Positions 11,601-19,657 of a stretch of DNA of 64,000 nucleotides are shown here, piece after piece. Every line of letters begins with the position of its first letter. Position 1 is the stretch's first letter. The translations under genes were made by a program, and so were the position numbers. The stretch comes from Psychrobacter sp. JB385. Its GTDB lineage: Bacteria > Pseudomonadota > Gammaproteobacteria > Pseudomonadales > Moraxellaceae. The notes beneath the pieces were generated by a model. It saw only the letters and a program-made list of their open reading frames with translations. It searched no databases and was not told the DNA's origin. The stretch covers positions 124,001 to 188,000 of the forward strand of contig NZ_FUKN01000001.1 of the NCBI RefSeq assembly GCF_900163785.1, in the 5' to 3' direction.

Positions 11601-12616
11601 GTACACAAGTGACCCAGATTTCAGGTCGCGGCGTAGGTATGGATGTGGTTATTAGTGAAATTCGTCAATTGGGCGGCGTTGTATCAGTTGTCTCAGAGCT
11701 TGGTAAAGGGTCGCATTTTACAATGCGCCTGCCCCTAACAGTTGCGGTTTCTGATGCGTTGGTGGTTCGAGCAGCGGATCGTTATTACGCCATACCTTTG
11801 GTGCAAATTGAGCGTGTGGTACGTGTCAACCCAGAGAAACTGTATGATTATTATCAGTCAAATGAAGCCACATTAAGCTTTGAGGATGTTGATTATCGAG
11901 TGCGCTACTTAAACGAGATTTTATCTGGCAATAAACTCAATGAGCTGGTCGTCAATACCAATACCAGCCTACCACTGATTCTTATTAAGAACCGTACTGG
12001 TCATAATATTGCTCTACAAGTCGATCAAATCGCAGGCTCTCGTATCGAAGTGGTGGTAAAACCCTTAGGACAACAGTTGTCTCATATACCGGGGATTTCT
12101 GCTGCAACTATTATGGGTGATGGCTCAGTCATGCTGATCTTGGATTTAATTGCCTTGATGCGTAATGTGCAATTAGGAAGAAACCTATCCAACGCTGATG
12201 ACTTTAAGCGCGGGCGTATAGAGTCTAAGTCAACCATCTTAGTGGTTGATGATTCAGTGACTGTACGCAAAGTAACGTCGCGGTTCTTAGAGCGTCAAGG
12301 GTTCAATGTGGTGGTTGCAAAAGATGGTATCGATGCGATTGATATATTACAAGACACGACGCCAGATATGATACTACTAGATATTGAGATGCCGCGTATG
12401 GATGGTTTTGAGGTGGCAACTCAGGTCAGACATAACAAGCATTTGAAACACATCCCAATCATCATGATCACATCGCGTACGGGTGAGAAGCATCGTGAGC
12501 GTGCTTTCGAGATTGGCGTAAACGACTATATGGGTAAACCTTTCCAAGAACAAGAGCTACTGAATAAGATCCAGAGAATACTGGGTAAAGAGGTCAGCTT
12601 GGCTCATGAGGGATAG
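5663..12616 (+). CDS. chpA: ChpA, multi-HPt CheA-type hybrid histidine kinase
   Basis: 2317-residue CheA-like kinase. Five histidine phosphotransfer domains are visible with phospho-His at about residues 676, 897, 1098, 1391 and 1568, in motifs FHTLKGSG, FHTLKGSG, FHTLRGAS, LHTIKGGA and LHTIKGGA. The C-terminal core follows: dimerisation region (about 1690-1860), HATPase N-box 'HMLRNAVDHGIE' (about 1890), G1 'DDGRGID', G2 'GRGVGMD', a CheW-like domain (about 2020-2160), and a receiver whose phospho-acceptor is Asp2240 in 'LLDIEMPRMDG'. The N-terminal 600 residues and the stretch 1180-1310 are helical and may be degenerate HPt modules. Pseudomonas ChpA is about 2470 residues with a similar layout. 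It phosphorylates PilG/PilH in response to PilJ. The stop overlaps the chpB start by 11 bases. Confidence 0.93.
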   Translation: MKNQPNNIVTLEWLLPLFNQQLSQISAGWQSGTDDISQDQIVECYHQVSGALIMARLPLLGNLASHLGWLAQSISHDGISTYHSRIGHFSHELLQRELNQYSQTGSYHSDLIQKTVEGLAQALSKLGVTTNLPLSRIGSQYQYEKPHTHIDDTIFDSIAAIIPVSSVTTDLTDHHYQQLLLVWRKQVQTLLVTNINQPSLLAVLEKVSQYLWQTTQNREVKHLWYLTEIWLRDLARNNTPLPEHYAALLSQLEQAIAPANQDSDESLSVVIKNLIINVYIELSGLTTSSERTQSVLSHLSQNTSTASRFLPRILSALETLIFNIDEPQTLLPALQKIKHQLEGRGWTYYGLQVETLITEIEQALSSKTGFVQAQWQIEQKLQALYSAIYNTEQTISLKIGDAVSFVPSSELSHGVDTQATDSYDGHAAGKDLRELRIAVEEVKQCFNEYLQRQEIHLLPDETEFARIGESFADMGLPIVRQTIEDMASIFTQLVAYNIEVLSWDVTQALAEALTSIELLLDYLAQQVFDETVLTQANEHTARAAKLLALYIDAPEKINDTYLTQKPVATDVLRYDDNGEISPASHLNLTTQISTDTDNQSVEAQNTSDTSDKTESAALAQVRADIKADSFEMDAEIRDIFIEEVTDVITDLTDFLPIWQQDKQDLTPLIEVRRGFHTLKGSGRMVGAFSISEMAWSIESLLNRLLDHTLAVTDDVVNLVTDTVNSLPVLLADFEAQQSPSLDPAVIVLKSQNLMAMQPINTGLAISDTVLTDQQAESDDTDFGLEDDLEFEFADPSDRIETSAAMLGSASESHMINHDNKRGILKPLSLSEIPAGLMPFVQEAEQLPADANDADPDIKEIFIEEANEVLADIIPLYESWQLFPTDLSGLTDIRRGFHTLKGSGRMVGAHYSAELAWAIENMLNRLLDRSIVVTDDMCQLIADVLAAYPTMLNVFENNEQNYPVMVPLWVACANAYSKQQGDAFSYTELSTKQWAQATNDLEDEDGKDSILFTESNDTPSSPTENDEEIDITLQNINSVNEMIAEAPIVLTAQSEQEKAFCEIFIDEAEGLLRDIDRFVDVHQDQTYIEVTDDIVRAFHTLRGASGSSALAAISEVSATIEQSLEQLQQQDIAMNAQHLEALAKSSTLMNGYLHSYEQNFQIQDMQMQDTQSQQDIASLQSMLDKQDSVNDIEDIADNKPTIAQLLDNNIDELLDAEWELDNALNQSETEQVQDYIEQQISQIKHLFDKAKNFPKFTAILTELGHAYTYLRDHLDKAKETDTQAILHSGHAQLVGLFDALAGSTSLKIDKKVLEDLQSIYQADEHHEEETFIVRTVSVPDIQLESIDTDAELLEIFLEEAQELDTALDESFNKWRTDISNINALKVLQRHLHTIKGGARMAGIRSIGDLTHEAESIYEAFVENRKAPTVQWLEIMQRVQDTISLQVMHMVNHKKSFFTSELIDQLQQFEKAKVLPEIVELIIPNPKNNLEADTYDTAANPVLDIDNLSDTISLDRMIKQSWANGLPDPDILAVFLEEAEELTNRNKYLPIFLKDTSNTTVIQALQRDLHTIKGGARMVTATGIADLAHEMEAVYKDFVDGRRPATKKVIELLVVSHDWLADAVSVLRQNVNPPVPGLLIEALQQFSKNPDGLKHIPKESLQAQREAILIAKEQQDSQYLAKDISEMPSMLSSSVAEEDQSVSSNEMIRISGGLIEHMINLSGESAINRARIDMGISSLTNSIEDMGITVQRLADQLRRMEIELEAQILSQIDDELINNEDFDPLEMDQYSSLNQLSKSLTESASDLIDINHTLLEKTRDSESLLLQLSRTQTELQDGLMNSRMVPFTRLTPRLERIVRQTANELNKSVELTIINADDEMDRTILERITSPLEHMLRNAVDHGIENTSTRLKAGKERSGHITLEVHREGSEIVIQLIDDGRGIDVEAVRSKAIAQGLIDANDNSLTDLDVMQYIFNAGLSTSTQVTQISGRGVGMDVVISEIRQLGGVVSVVSELGKGSHFTMRLPLTVAVSDALVVRAADRYYAIPLVQIERVVRVNPEKLYDYYQSNEATLSFEDVDYRVRYLNEILSGNKLNELVVNTNTSLPLILIKNRTGHNIALQVDQIAGSRIEVVVKPLGQQLSHIPGISAATIMGDGSVMLILDLIALMRNVQLGRNLSNADDFKRGRIESKSTILVVDDSVTVRKVTSRFLERQGFNVVVAKDGIDAIDILQDTTPDMILLDIEMPRMDGFEVATQVRHNKHLKHIPIIMITSRTGEKHRERAFEIGVNDYMGKPFQEQELLNKIQRILGKEVSLAHEG

Positions 12617-13610
12617 TGACAGTACGTTAGGATCAAAAGATAAAAATAAAGCAAGCGTTAAGGTGATGGTCATTGCAGAAGATCATCATCAGCGCATGGC
12701 GTTTTCGGATACCGTACGCAGTTTTGGCCTGATTCTTGTGGGCTGTATGTCACAAGAACAGTTACGAAAAAAAAGCGAGACCATAGATCCAGCAATTGAC
12801 ATATGGTTGATAGACAGTGACTACGATGACAACATAGTTACGGCAACGACGGGCTCCAAAGCGGCGGCTATTTTGATAGGGTTTAGCCAAGCGCCTTATT
12901 TGAACGAGGTATGTCAATATGCCAAATGGCAGCGTAAGCTCAAACGCAAACTGGCGCATACATTGGCCTTACCCACCTTACTCGAAGTCCCAGCTCAAAA
13001 AACTGAAAATAGAGATAGAGAGTGGCAATACGTGGTATTTTTGGGTGCATCTATGGGTGGGCCTAGTGCGATCAAAGAATTCTTAGATAATTTGTCTCCC
13101 ACGCTGCCCGTTTGTCTGTTGTTAGCCCATCATTTTAATAGCGCCATGATTGGCACATTACCACGCGTGTTGAATCGTCACAATGATTGGCCTTGTCATC
13201 TCATTACTTCTTCACAGCGCCTGCGAGCAGGGCAATGTCTTATCGCGCCAATCAATCGACAGATTGTCTGTGATTCGACGGGCCGGGTGATATTACTAGA
13301 ACAAGACTGGATTGGTGAGTACAAACCAGCCATTGGACAGATCCTCAAAAATACCAGCGATGTATATGGTAGTGAGCTTATCAATATTATATTTTCTGGC
13401 ATGGGCAACGATGGCTCTCAATACTTAGATCTTATTCAAGACAATCATAGCCAGTTATGGGTGCAAGATCCAAGCTTGAGTGCTTGTCCCAGTCAACCTC
13501 AAGCTATTATTGATTCAGGATATTGCGATTTTATCGGTAGTCCAGCAGATCTAGCAAAAAAATTGACAGATTATATTAGTGAACGGGCAGTGACTGCCTC
13601 TTCGTTTTAA
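12606..13610 (+). CDS. chpB: ChpB, CheB-type receptor methylesterase with a degenerate receiver-like N-terminus
   Basis: 334 residues. The C-terminal CheB catalytic domain is intact by motif: nucleophile Ser in 'GASMGGPSA', His in 'LLAHHF', and Asp in 'FSGMGNDGS'. It should remove methyl groups that PilK adds to PilJ. The N-terminal 110 residues resemble a receiver fold ('VKVMVIAED', 'IWLIDSDYDD') but the acidic pocket and the surrounding motif are not canonical, so regulation by phosphorylation is doubtful. The ATG overlaps the 3' end of chpA by 11 bases, implying translational coupling. Order and length match chpB. Confidence 0.88.
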   Translation: MRDSDSTLGSKDKNKASVKVMVIAEDHHQRMAFSDTVRSFGLILVGCMSQEQLRKKSETIDPAIDIWLIDSDYDDNIVTATTGSKAAAILIGFSQAPYLNEVCQYAKWQRKLKRKLAHTLALPTLLEVPAQKTENRDREWQYVVFLGASMGGPSAIKEFLDNLSPTLPVCLLLAHHFNSAMIGTLPRVLNRHNDWPCHLITSSQRLRAGQCLIAPINRQIVCDSTGRVILLEQDWIGEYKPAIGQILKNTSDVYGSELINIIFSGMGNDGSQYLDLIQDNHSQLWVQDPSLSACPSQPQAIIDSGYCDFIGSPADLAKKLTDYISERAVTASSF

Positions 13611-13627
13611 CTTATGGTGAGCAATAT

Positions 13628-14134
13628 ATGAAAAAAATCTTGAAACATTCGTTTGAAGCAGTGAGTTTACTGACCACCAATAATGGGATGCTTGATGTCA
13701 CAATTGTCCCTGCATCTAACCAACCTGACTGGCTGATTCCCAGTAGTTTAATCTTGAGTGTCGATGATTACGACAAGCGTACTTCTCTGTATGAATGGCA
13801 GCAGCAGGATGTGGTTGTGTTTCATTTATTACCAGAGAGTGAGACACCAGATAAGATGATTGTCTTAGAGGGCAATACATCGAGTCATCGCTTGGCATTA
13901 CAAACGGCAGGCGAGCTTCAGCAATTACAAGCCCGTATTGCTGAAGTCAAAGATATTGAGCTGCCTGAATCATTCAATGACACAAAGATTGCAGATAACT
14001 CAGAAGCGATGATACCGCTTGACGAAAACGTTGTGCTATCCTATCTTTTTCAAGCCGTTATGATTGATGATAAAGTGTACTTGGTGCCAGACTTAGATAA
14101 TATCGCTTATCAGTTGATTGATTTGGACAGCTAG
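13628..14134 (+). CDS. chpC: CheW-like protein, probable ChpC
   Basis: 168 residues, 17 bases after chpB. Sequence conservation with CheW is weak, but the pattern is compatible: N-terminal strands, a central strand-turn region, and a C-terminal 'VLSYLFQAVMIDDKVYLVP' followed by 'DNIAYQLIDLD', like the last strands and helix of CheW domains. Pseudomonas ChpC is a CheW homologue of the same length at the same place, thought to feed extra inputs to ChpA. The name rests mostly on position and size, so I hold it moderately. Confidence 0.62.
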   Translation: MKKILKHSFEAVSLLTTNNGMLDVTIVPASNQPDWLIPSSLILSVDDYDKRTSLYEWQQQDVVVFHLLPESETPDKMIVLEGNTSSHRLALQTAGELQQLQARIAEVKDIELPESFNDTKIADNSEAMIPLDENVVLSYLFQAVMIDDKVYLVPDLDNIAYQLIDLDS

Positions 14135-14286
14135 TTTCTTATATCGGTTTGAAATGGTCTTTGCAGTGGAGATCATAGCGTAATCCATTCAACTGTCCTT
14201 CGCTGTTGAATAAATAAACAATAAGCCGCTGTTTGGTCTATATCATCTATAATAGATAACGAATGATGAGAATAATAGGACAGCTC

Positions 14287-14814
14287 ATGAGAAACACAAA
14301 GGTAAGTTTGTCAAAGTGGTCAGTCAGTAGTCGTATTTTTCATTGGATCAGTGCGGTCTTACTACTGGTCACGTGGTCCATGATACTGTTATACGAAAAT
14401 CTCGATAATAGTTTTTATATCGGATTACACAAAGCGTTTGGCATCAGTTTACTGTGTTGGATGATAGCGCGGGTGATTAACCGCTTAGTAACCAAAGCGC
14501 CACCATCTGTGCCAATGCCGAAGTGGCAAGCGTTGTTGGCTCACTTAACACATTTTGGACTGTACGCTCTATTGATTGCGATGCCAATTGCAGGGTTGTT
14601 GATGTCAGTTTATGGCGGTCGACCAGTGGATATTTTTGGTTTGTTCCAAATCCCTGTATTTGTCACGCCAGATCGAGGTTTGGCGCGCTTTTATAATGAT
14701 TTACATACAGGTATTATTTGGCCTGCGATCATTGTGTTTACGCTTGCTCATATTGGGGCAGCTTTATATCATCAGTTTATTAAAAAAGACAACTTAATCG
14801 CACGCATGAAGTAG
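14287..14814 (+). CDS. cytochrome b561 family membrane protein
   Basis: About 175 residues with four predicted transmembrane helices. Conserved histidines likely to bind two b-type hemes are in 'RIFHWISA' (helix 1), 'GLHKAFG' (helix 2), 'HLTHFGLYA' (helix 3) and 'FTLAHIGAALYHQF' (helix 4). Bacterial b561 proteins pass electrons across the inner membrane, often from quinol to oxygen or superoxide. The frame is open from an ATG at 14263, but the AGGA at 14277-14280 selects the ATG at 14287. The gene stands alone and ends just before a strong bidirectional terminator. Confidence 0.85.
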   Translation: MRNTKVSLSKWSVSSRIFHWISAVLLLVTWSMILLYENLDNSFYIGLHKAFGISLLCWMIARVINRLVTKAPPSVPMPKWQALLAHLTHFGLYALLIAMPIAGLLMSVYGGRPVDIFGLFQIPVFVTPDRGLARFYNDLHTGIIWPAIIVFTLAHIGAALYHQFIKKDNLIARMK

Positions 14815-14861
14815 TAAATGATTTATTAGTAATTAATTGATAATGATACTAAACCCATATT

Positions 14862-14896
14862 AAAAAAGCCCCCAGTATCATACTGGGGGCTTTTTT
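14862..14896. terminator. bidirectional intrinsic terminator between b561 gene and minE
   Basis: Perfect 10-bp stem GCCCCCAGTA / TACTGGGGGC with a 3-base loop, flanked by A6 on the left and T6 on the right. It can therefore stop transcription from either side of these convergent genes. Confidence 0.93.
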
Positions 14897-14937
14897 AATA
14901 CGTTATCGAAGCATTAATGATAGATACTTTAATAAGC

Positions 14938-15231
14938 TTATTTTTTGTGTTCAGGTAAGCTGATGTTCATCTCTAAAACATCCAAGCTGTCTTCAGAACG
15001 ATGATTGATATTGACATCATCTATCTGGACGCCATTCACGTACTTGTTGACCACTTCGAGTATTTCACGTTTCATTTTTTCGATGCGATCAGCAGTGAGG
15101 CGATTGTTTAACCGATTTTCGCTAGCAACGATAACCTTAAGACGTTCAGTGGCCAAATTAGCACTGCCTGCGCTATTGCTGTCGTCAGTACCAAATAGGC
15201 TACTCCAAAATCCTTTTTTCTTAGTCATCAT
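14938..15231 (-). CDS. minE: MinE, topological specificity factor of cell division
   Basis: 97 residues, close to the usual 85-95. The N-terminus is basic and hydrophobic ('[11 protein letters not shown]'), matching the membrane-targeting segment. The MinD-stimulating region ('[14 protein letters not shown]') and the dimerising C-terminal half follow. MinE drives MinD off the membrane and creates the pole-to-pole oscillation that places the Z ring. Two adjacent ATGs are possible: 15231, overlapping the minD stop by one base, and 15228, better spaced from the GGAGG. Tight coupling with minD is clear. Confidence 0.93.
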   Translation of the reverse strand: MMTKKKGFWSSLFGTDDSNSAGSANLATERLKVIVASENRLNNRLTADRIEKMKREILEVVNKYVNGVQIDDVNINHRSEDSLDVLEMNISLPEHKK

Positions 15232-16043
15232 TAACCTCCAAACCAGCGCTGCAATAAAGTCTTTTTCTTCACGTCGATGTGACGCAAAGGACGTTCTTCA
15301 CCTAAGAAACGGGCAACGATGTCATCATAACACTGACCAGCGACAGAATCGGTATAATGAATGACTGGCTCACCATGGTTAGATGCTTCAAGCACAGAAT
15401 GGCTTTCAGGAATCACACCCAGTAAAGGCACTTTCAAGATATCATTAGAGATCGTATCAATATCCATCATCTCATTGGCAGCGGCACGTTCCGCGTTATA
15501 ACGAGTGATGACCAAATGCTCACGAACTGAACCTTGGTTTTCTTCCACCTTTTTTGTCTGGCTTTGCAAGATACCAATGATGCGATCTGAGTCACGCACT
15601 GAAGAAATCTCAGGGTTGGTGACAATGATGGCTTCATCAGCATGGTACATCGCCAACTGTGCACCGCGCTCGATACCGGCAGGCGAGTCGCAGATGATAT
15701 AGTCAAACTGTTTAGACAGCTCTGTCATAACCTCTGCCACCCCTTCATCTGTCAGTGCGTCTTTATCACGCGTTTGACTGGCAGGAAGGATGTATAAGTT
15801 TTCTAACTGTTTGTCTTTGACAAGCGCTTGCGACAAACGGGCACTACCAGTGATGACATCAACAAAGTCATAAACAATTCGGTTCTCACAACCCATGATC
15901 AAGTCTAGATTACGTAGACCTACATCAAAATCGATAACGACTGTTTTATAGCCACGCAACGCTAAACCGGCAGCAAAAGAGGCACTTGTTGTGGTTTTAC
16001 CCACACCGCCTTTACCTGAAGTGATTACAACTATCTTCGCCAC
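15231..16043 (-). CDS. minD: MinD, membrane ATPase of the division-site selection system
   Basis: 270 residues. It has the deviant Walker A '[10 protein letters not shown]' with the signature Lys, a Walker B-like segment '[11 protein letters not shown]' region, and the C-terminal amphipathic membrane-binding helix '[12 protein letters not shown]'. MinD-ATP binds the membrane, recruits MinC and is released by MinE. The start is GTG, with AGGAG nine bases upstream. The reading frame overlaps minE by one base, giving a minDE pair. minC lies about 400 bases upstream rather than directly adjacent. Confidence 0.95.
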   Translation of the reverse strand: MAKIVVITSGKGGVGKTTTSASFAAGLALRGYKTVVIDFDVGLRNLDLIMGCENRIVYDFVDVITGSARLSQALVKDKQLENLYILPASQTRDKDALTDEGVAEVMTELSKQFDYIICDSPAGIERGAQLAMYHADEAIIVTNPEISSVRDSDRIIGILQSQTKKVEENQGSVREHLVITRYNAERAAANEMMDIDTISNDILKVPLLGVIPESHSVLEASNHGEPVIHYTDSVAGQCYDDIVARFLGEERPLRHIDVKKKTLLQRWFGG

Positions 16044-16446
16044 AATGGCACACTCCTATGAATCAATGGGATATCTTTTATATGAATAGCGCAATTTACT
16101 ATTGCTCATACATGATGTGATGACACATATCAGGTATGAGCTATCTGCGAAGCTAGCCTAGCATAAATAAACATAAAATTATAGCAAGTCTATACTAAAG
16201 CAAAAAACAACTTATAGATAATTTACAAGGCGTTACTGCCCAAAATCGATCTGACGATACGGCCTCTTATAAACAGTAAAATAAACGCTCACGGACTCTG
16301 CAAATAGTGGCAGAGCTAGAGATTCATCATAGAACATTTTTGTTAAATAAACTTACTATAATATTGATATAACCACTTAAAAGTTTTTATCGCAGGTTTC
16401 TTGCGTATTCTGCTAAAAAATTTGCGATGAAGGACAACTTGTTAGT
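16044..16446. other. intergenic region between minC and minD
   Basis: About 400 bases, AT-rich, with no open frame of note. It probably holds a separate minD promoter, because the gap is much longer than in E. coli or Pseudomonas, where minC and minD are nearly contiguous. I cannot point to a convincing promoter sequence. Confidence 0.45.
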
Positions 16447-17274
16447 CTAGGCATTGTCCATGACGGTGAATACCAAGCCTTCACCCTCAACAAACCTGAC
16501 TTGTACCGATTTATCAATCACGTGTTCAGGTAAGTTGTCTCGCAAGCAGTAAGTACCTGCCACTGAAACCAAGGTCGGGTTAAATACTTGACAGAAAATA
16601 CGAGCGTCTTTATCGCCTGTTGCGCCTGCCACCAATCGACCTTGAGCACGGCCATAAACGTGTAAGCTATTGTCAGTGATGGCTTCTGCGCCACTATTGA
16701 CACTATTGGTCAAGATTAAATCGCCACCAACGTGGTTGAGGCTCTGACCTGAGCGTAGCATTTGATCATAGAACAGACTGGTAATATGCTCAGCACTTAC
16801 TAATGTTTCTGCTGTGACAGTCGAGATGGTTGTTTCAGGGGCTGTGTCACCGGTTGCAGTAGTGTCGTGACTTGTCGTATTGGTATCGGTGCGCTGAGTG
16901 TCTGGTGTATCACTGACTTTAACAGGTGGTTTTTTATTAGAGACAATGCGTTCGATACGTTTGCCATCGGCAGGAAAGATGGCCAAACGCTGTGCGCGTG
17001 CTTGCTCATCTAGTATGCCTGTGACCACGCCAATAGGCTGTACACCCCATGACCAAAGTAACTCTACCAACGCCGCCAAGTCCTGCTCAACGTCACTATC
17101 GATCAAAACGGGAATATTGCTTGATTTGTTACTTAGCGTTTTGGCAAGCTCAGCCTCAATGACACTCAGATCATCTGTACTGAACTGCACACGAGAAAAG
17201 GTCAGCATTTTGCCATAAAATGCCAACGCTGGCGTAGCGCTTGACGTCTGCTGGTCATGGGTTTGGATGGTCAT
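16447..17274 (-). CDS. minC: MinC, septum-site inhibitor
   Basis: 275 residues. The N-terminal FtsZ-inhibiting domain (about 1-115) has the MinC pattern around 'IPVLIDSDVEQDLAALVEL'. The linker (about 115-160) is unusually long and Thr/Asp-rich. The C-terminal beta-helix domain (about 165-270) shows 'LRSGQSLNHVGGDLILTNSVN' style signatures (the RSGQ motif), 'VYGRAQGRLVAGATGD' and 'ARIFCQVFNPTLVSVAG', which bind MinD. A GAGGA eight bases before the ATG supports the start. It sits upstream of minDE on the same strand. Confidence 0.93.
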   Translation of the reverse strand: MTIQTHDQQTSSATPALAFYGKMLTFSRVQFSTDDLSVIEAELAKTLSNKSSNIPVLIDSDVEQDLAALVELLWSWGVQPIGVVTGILDEQARAQRLAIFPADGKRIERIVSNKKPPVKVSDTPDTQRTDTNTTSHDTTATGDTAPETTISTVTAETLVSAEHITSLFYDQMLRSGQSLNHVGGDLILTNSVNSGAEAITDNSLHVYGRAQGRLVAGATGDKDARIFCQVFNPTLVSVAGTYCLRDNLPEHVIDKSVQVRFVEGEGLVFTVMDNA

Positions 17275-17374
17275 ATATAAATCCTCAAAAATAATCTTGT
17301 CGCTGTATATTCGGTGGTATTTTTATCTGAGTCGACGCTATTATTGGTTTTATGGTCGAGTCATATGGTCAGCA

Positions 17375-18466
17375 TCATAGGTTGAGCATGTCTTGATGCT
17401 TCCAATGCTGTACTTTTACTTGTGCTTCAAATTCGGTCAAACTGTCATCAATGATACTAGAGATCAATGTGTTTAGGGCTGTGTTATCTGTGTCTATTTT
17501 TGCGACACCACTGGCTATAGCCACCATCAGTGAATCGAGGCGCTCAGGGTCAAGAAGGCGCTTATTCAAGGCATTAACGACGTTTTCGCCTACATTATGA
17601 CCTATATGCTGCAACTGCGATTCGATCAAGCTGCCAGCGATAGGTATCATGCGTAGATAGCGGCGCAATTCAGGGGTATTGGCCAAGCCTTCCTCAATAG
17701 CATTACCCACCTCAGTCGCTAAAACACCACTGCCTGAAGAGGCGGTCAATTCCTGCAGTTTTGGCGCAAGCTCTTGGCGCAGGACAGACAATAATGCCGC
17801 TTCTATCTCACCACGATTGCGCGCAATGGTAGATTCAATAAATGATTTATGCGTATTGGGGTCAGTCAATTGCTGCCGAAAATTCTGAATGGTCGTTAAT
17901 ATGACGCGATCAGACAGCTCTTCTAACAAAAGGTTGATGTAGAACTTGATGCGGTTGATCCACGGTTGCGGCAATACTTGATAGCCAAGTTGATACAAGC
18001 GTCGACCAATAATCACCGCTCGAAACAAGCGTAAGGCTCGCAGTTGCGGAAAACAGCCCAATACCTCGTACCAATGTACAAAAGGAAAAAAGAACCAGCG
18101 ATAATAAACCTTTTGTTTAATCGCAACTGCCCAGCGTAGCAGCAGCTCAACAATCAAAAACACAGTAAAAAACCCACCAGCCGTACGTAGAGGCTCATGT
18201 AACGTATTTTGGTACCAATCAAGCGCTGTGCCAATAGTCAACCAAGCAGCAGCATTGTGGCTAAAATCACTCATCAAGATGGCATCAATACTAATCAATA
18301 ACAGATCAATACTGATGGCGATAATCATCACAATATCATAAGTGAGTCGTAACCGACTTGGCTTAGGACGATTTGGTCGTGGCGGCTCATCATCTGACAG
18401 ATAAGATGATGGATTCGGCACAGTTGCTGAGTCTAGATGCGAGCTAGTAGTAGAGGAGGCGGGCAC
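17375..18466 (-). CDS. membrane protein with a voltage-sensor-like four-helix domain, function unknown
   Basis: About 363 residues. After a Pro/Ser-rich cytoplasmic tail come four hydrophobic segments: 'DIVMIIAISIDLLLISID', 'FFTVFLIVELLLRWAVAI', 'YYRWFFFPFVHWYEVLG', and an arginine-ladder helix 'LRALRLFRAVIIGRRLYQLG'. The last has Arg every third or fourth residue, as in S4 of voltage sensors. No pore helix or selectivity filter follows. Instead there are about 190 mainly helical soluble residues. This suggests a stand-alone sensor joined to a cytoplasmic domain, or an ion-transporter relative; the function is unknown. A TTG at 18472 is possible, but the AAGG is better spaced for the GTG at 18466. 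It lies upstream of minC, same strand. Confidence 0.6.
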   Translation of the reverse strand: MPASSTTSSHLDSATVPNPSSYLSDDEPPRPNRPKPSRLRLTYDIVMIIAISIDLLLISIDAILMSDFSHNAAAWLTIGTALDWYQNTLHEPLRTAGGFFTVFLIVELLLRWAVAIKQKVYYRWFFFPFVHWYEVLGCFPQLRALRLFRAVIIGRRLYQLGYQVLPQPWINRIKFYINLLLEELSDRVILTTIQNFRQQLTDPNTHKSFIESTIARNRGEIEAALLSVLRQELAPKLQELTASSGSGVLATEVGNAIEEGLANTPELRRYLRMIPIAGSLIESQLQHIGHNVGENVVNALNKRLLDPERLDSLMVAIASGVAKIDTDNTALNTLISSIIDDSLTEFEAQVKVQHWKHQDMLNL

Positions 18467-18703
18467 AGACAAACCTTATAGAGAATGAATAATACAAAAA
18501 TAGCGATATAGGTAAAAGCATGGCTATTGAGTAATGAGTGGGCAAAAAATCATATGTTTATGACTTCTCACATTATCAATGAATAGGGGCAAAAAACAAC
18601 CTATCTTTTATGATAATTACACATTAGTCTTGACCCTTTAGGTATCATCATTTCACCCAGCCAGTTTTCCTGTTGTCTAAACCGTCTAGACAGCTCTTAA
18701 TGA

Positions 18704-19657
18704 TTAAGCAGTAGGCGCTGTTTCAAACTCAGCCAGCATGTCTGTAATCAGTTGGTCTTTTTCGCGCCATACTTGTTCAACCCATTCAAACATTTGAGCT
18801 TTAATTTCAGGGTCATTTTCGTAGCCACCGTTCTGAATACCCTCAAATAAAGAATCAGGTATCTTGATGTGTCTGACATCAACGCCCAAACGCTTGATAT
18901 TTCCTTTCCAGAGATCGCCATAAGTTGGCACGCCATCTGGATAAACAATGGTCATATCTAGCATGCCATCGATATCTGCTCCTAGGGCGTTGATAGCCAG
19001 CGATAAACCGCCAGCTCTTGGTTTAAGCAGGTGCGTATAAGGGGATTTTTGTAGATCATGCTTGGTCTGAGTGAAGCGCGTACCCTCTAAGTAGTTTAGC
19101 AAGGTAAATGGCTTGTCTTTTAATAATGCGCAAGCTCGTTTGGCTTCTTCAATGTCTTTACCTTTTAGGGCAGGGTTTTTTGCGACGGCTTCTTTAGAAT
19201 AACGACGCATCATTGGGAAATCTAAAAAGTAAAAAGCTTGACCCACTATTGGTATATAAATCAGCTCAAACTTGGTGAAAAACCGAGTCAATGGCAAGCG
19301 CTTTTCGCTAATGTACTGAACGATACTGGTATCGACCCAAGACTGATGGTTGCTGACGAGTAAGTATTTGCCATTGGTATTGACGTCATCGGGTAACTGA
19401 ATGCGCCAGTCTTTTCGAGGCAACATATTATCGATGAGCGCATTATTGCTACTAATCCAATGATTGGTGATTTTAATCACAGTTTTATCAGCAATTGATG
19501 CGCCAGTCAGTATCTTGCCAACGCCCATGAACCATAGGGGGATGCTACAGCTAATACTATTGGCAGCGATGACCCCTGTTGCTGTGGCAAGTGAGACAGC
19601 TTTTCCTAGCTTAGGATTACGTTTATGTAGGTTTTTGATAGTAGATGTCAGTCGCAT
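18704..19657 (-). CDS. PlsC-type acyltransferase (YihG-like)
   Basis: 317 residues with an N-terminal hydrophobic segment (about 20-45). The glycerolipid acyltransferase motifs are present: block I HX4D in 'NHQSWVDTS', block II around 'TRFFTKFELIYIPIVG', and block III 'EGTRFT'. The arrangement resembles the YihG/LCLAT-like branch, which acylates lysophospholipids at the inner membrane and may tune membrane fluidity. The start has an AAAGGA site at suitable distance. It is a single gene with no obvious operon partner; the exact substrate is not readable from sequence. Confidence 0.82.
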   Translation of the reverse strand: MRLTSTIKNLHKRNPKLGKAVSLATATGVIAANSISCSIPLWFMGVGKILTGASIADKTVIKITNHWISSNNALIDNMLPRKDWRIQLPDDVNTNGKYLLVSNHQSWVDTSIVQYISEKRLPLTRFFTKFELIYIPIVGQAFYFLDFPMMRRYSKEAVAKNPALKGKDIEEAKRACALLKDKPFTLLNYLEGTRFTQTKHDLQKSPYTHLLKPRAGGLSLAINALGADIDGMLDMTIVYPDGVPTYGDLWKGNIKRLGVDVRHIKIPDSLFEGIQNGGYENDPEIKAQMFEWVEQVWREKDQLITDMLAEFETAPTA

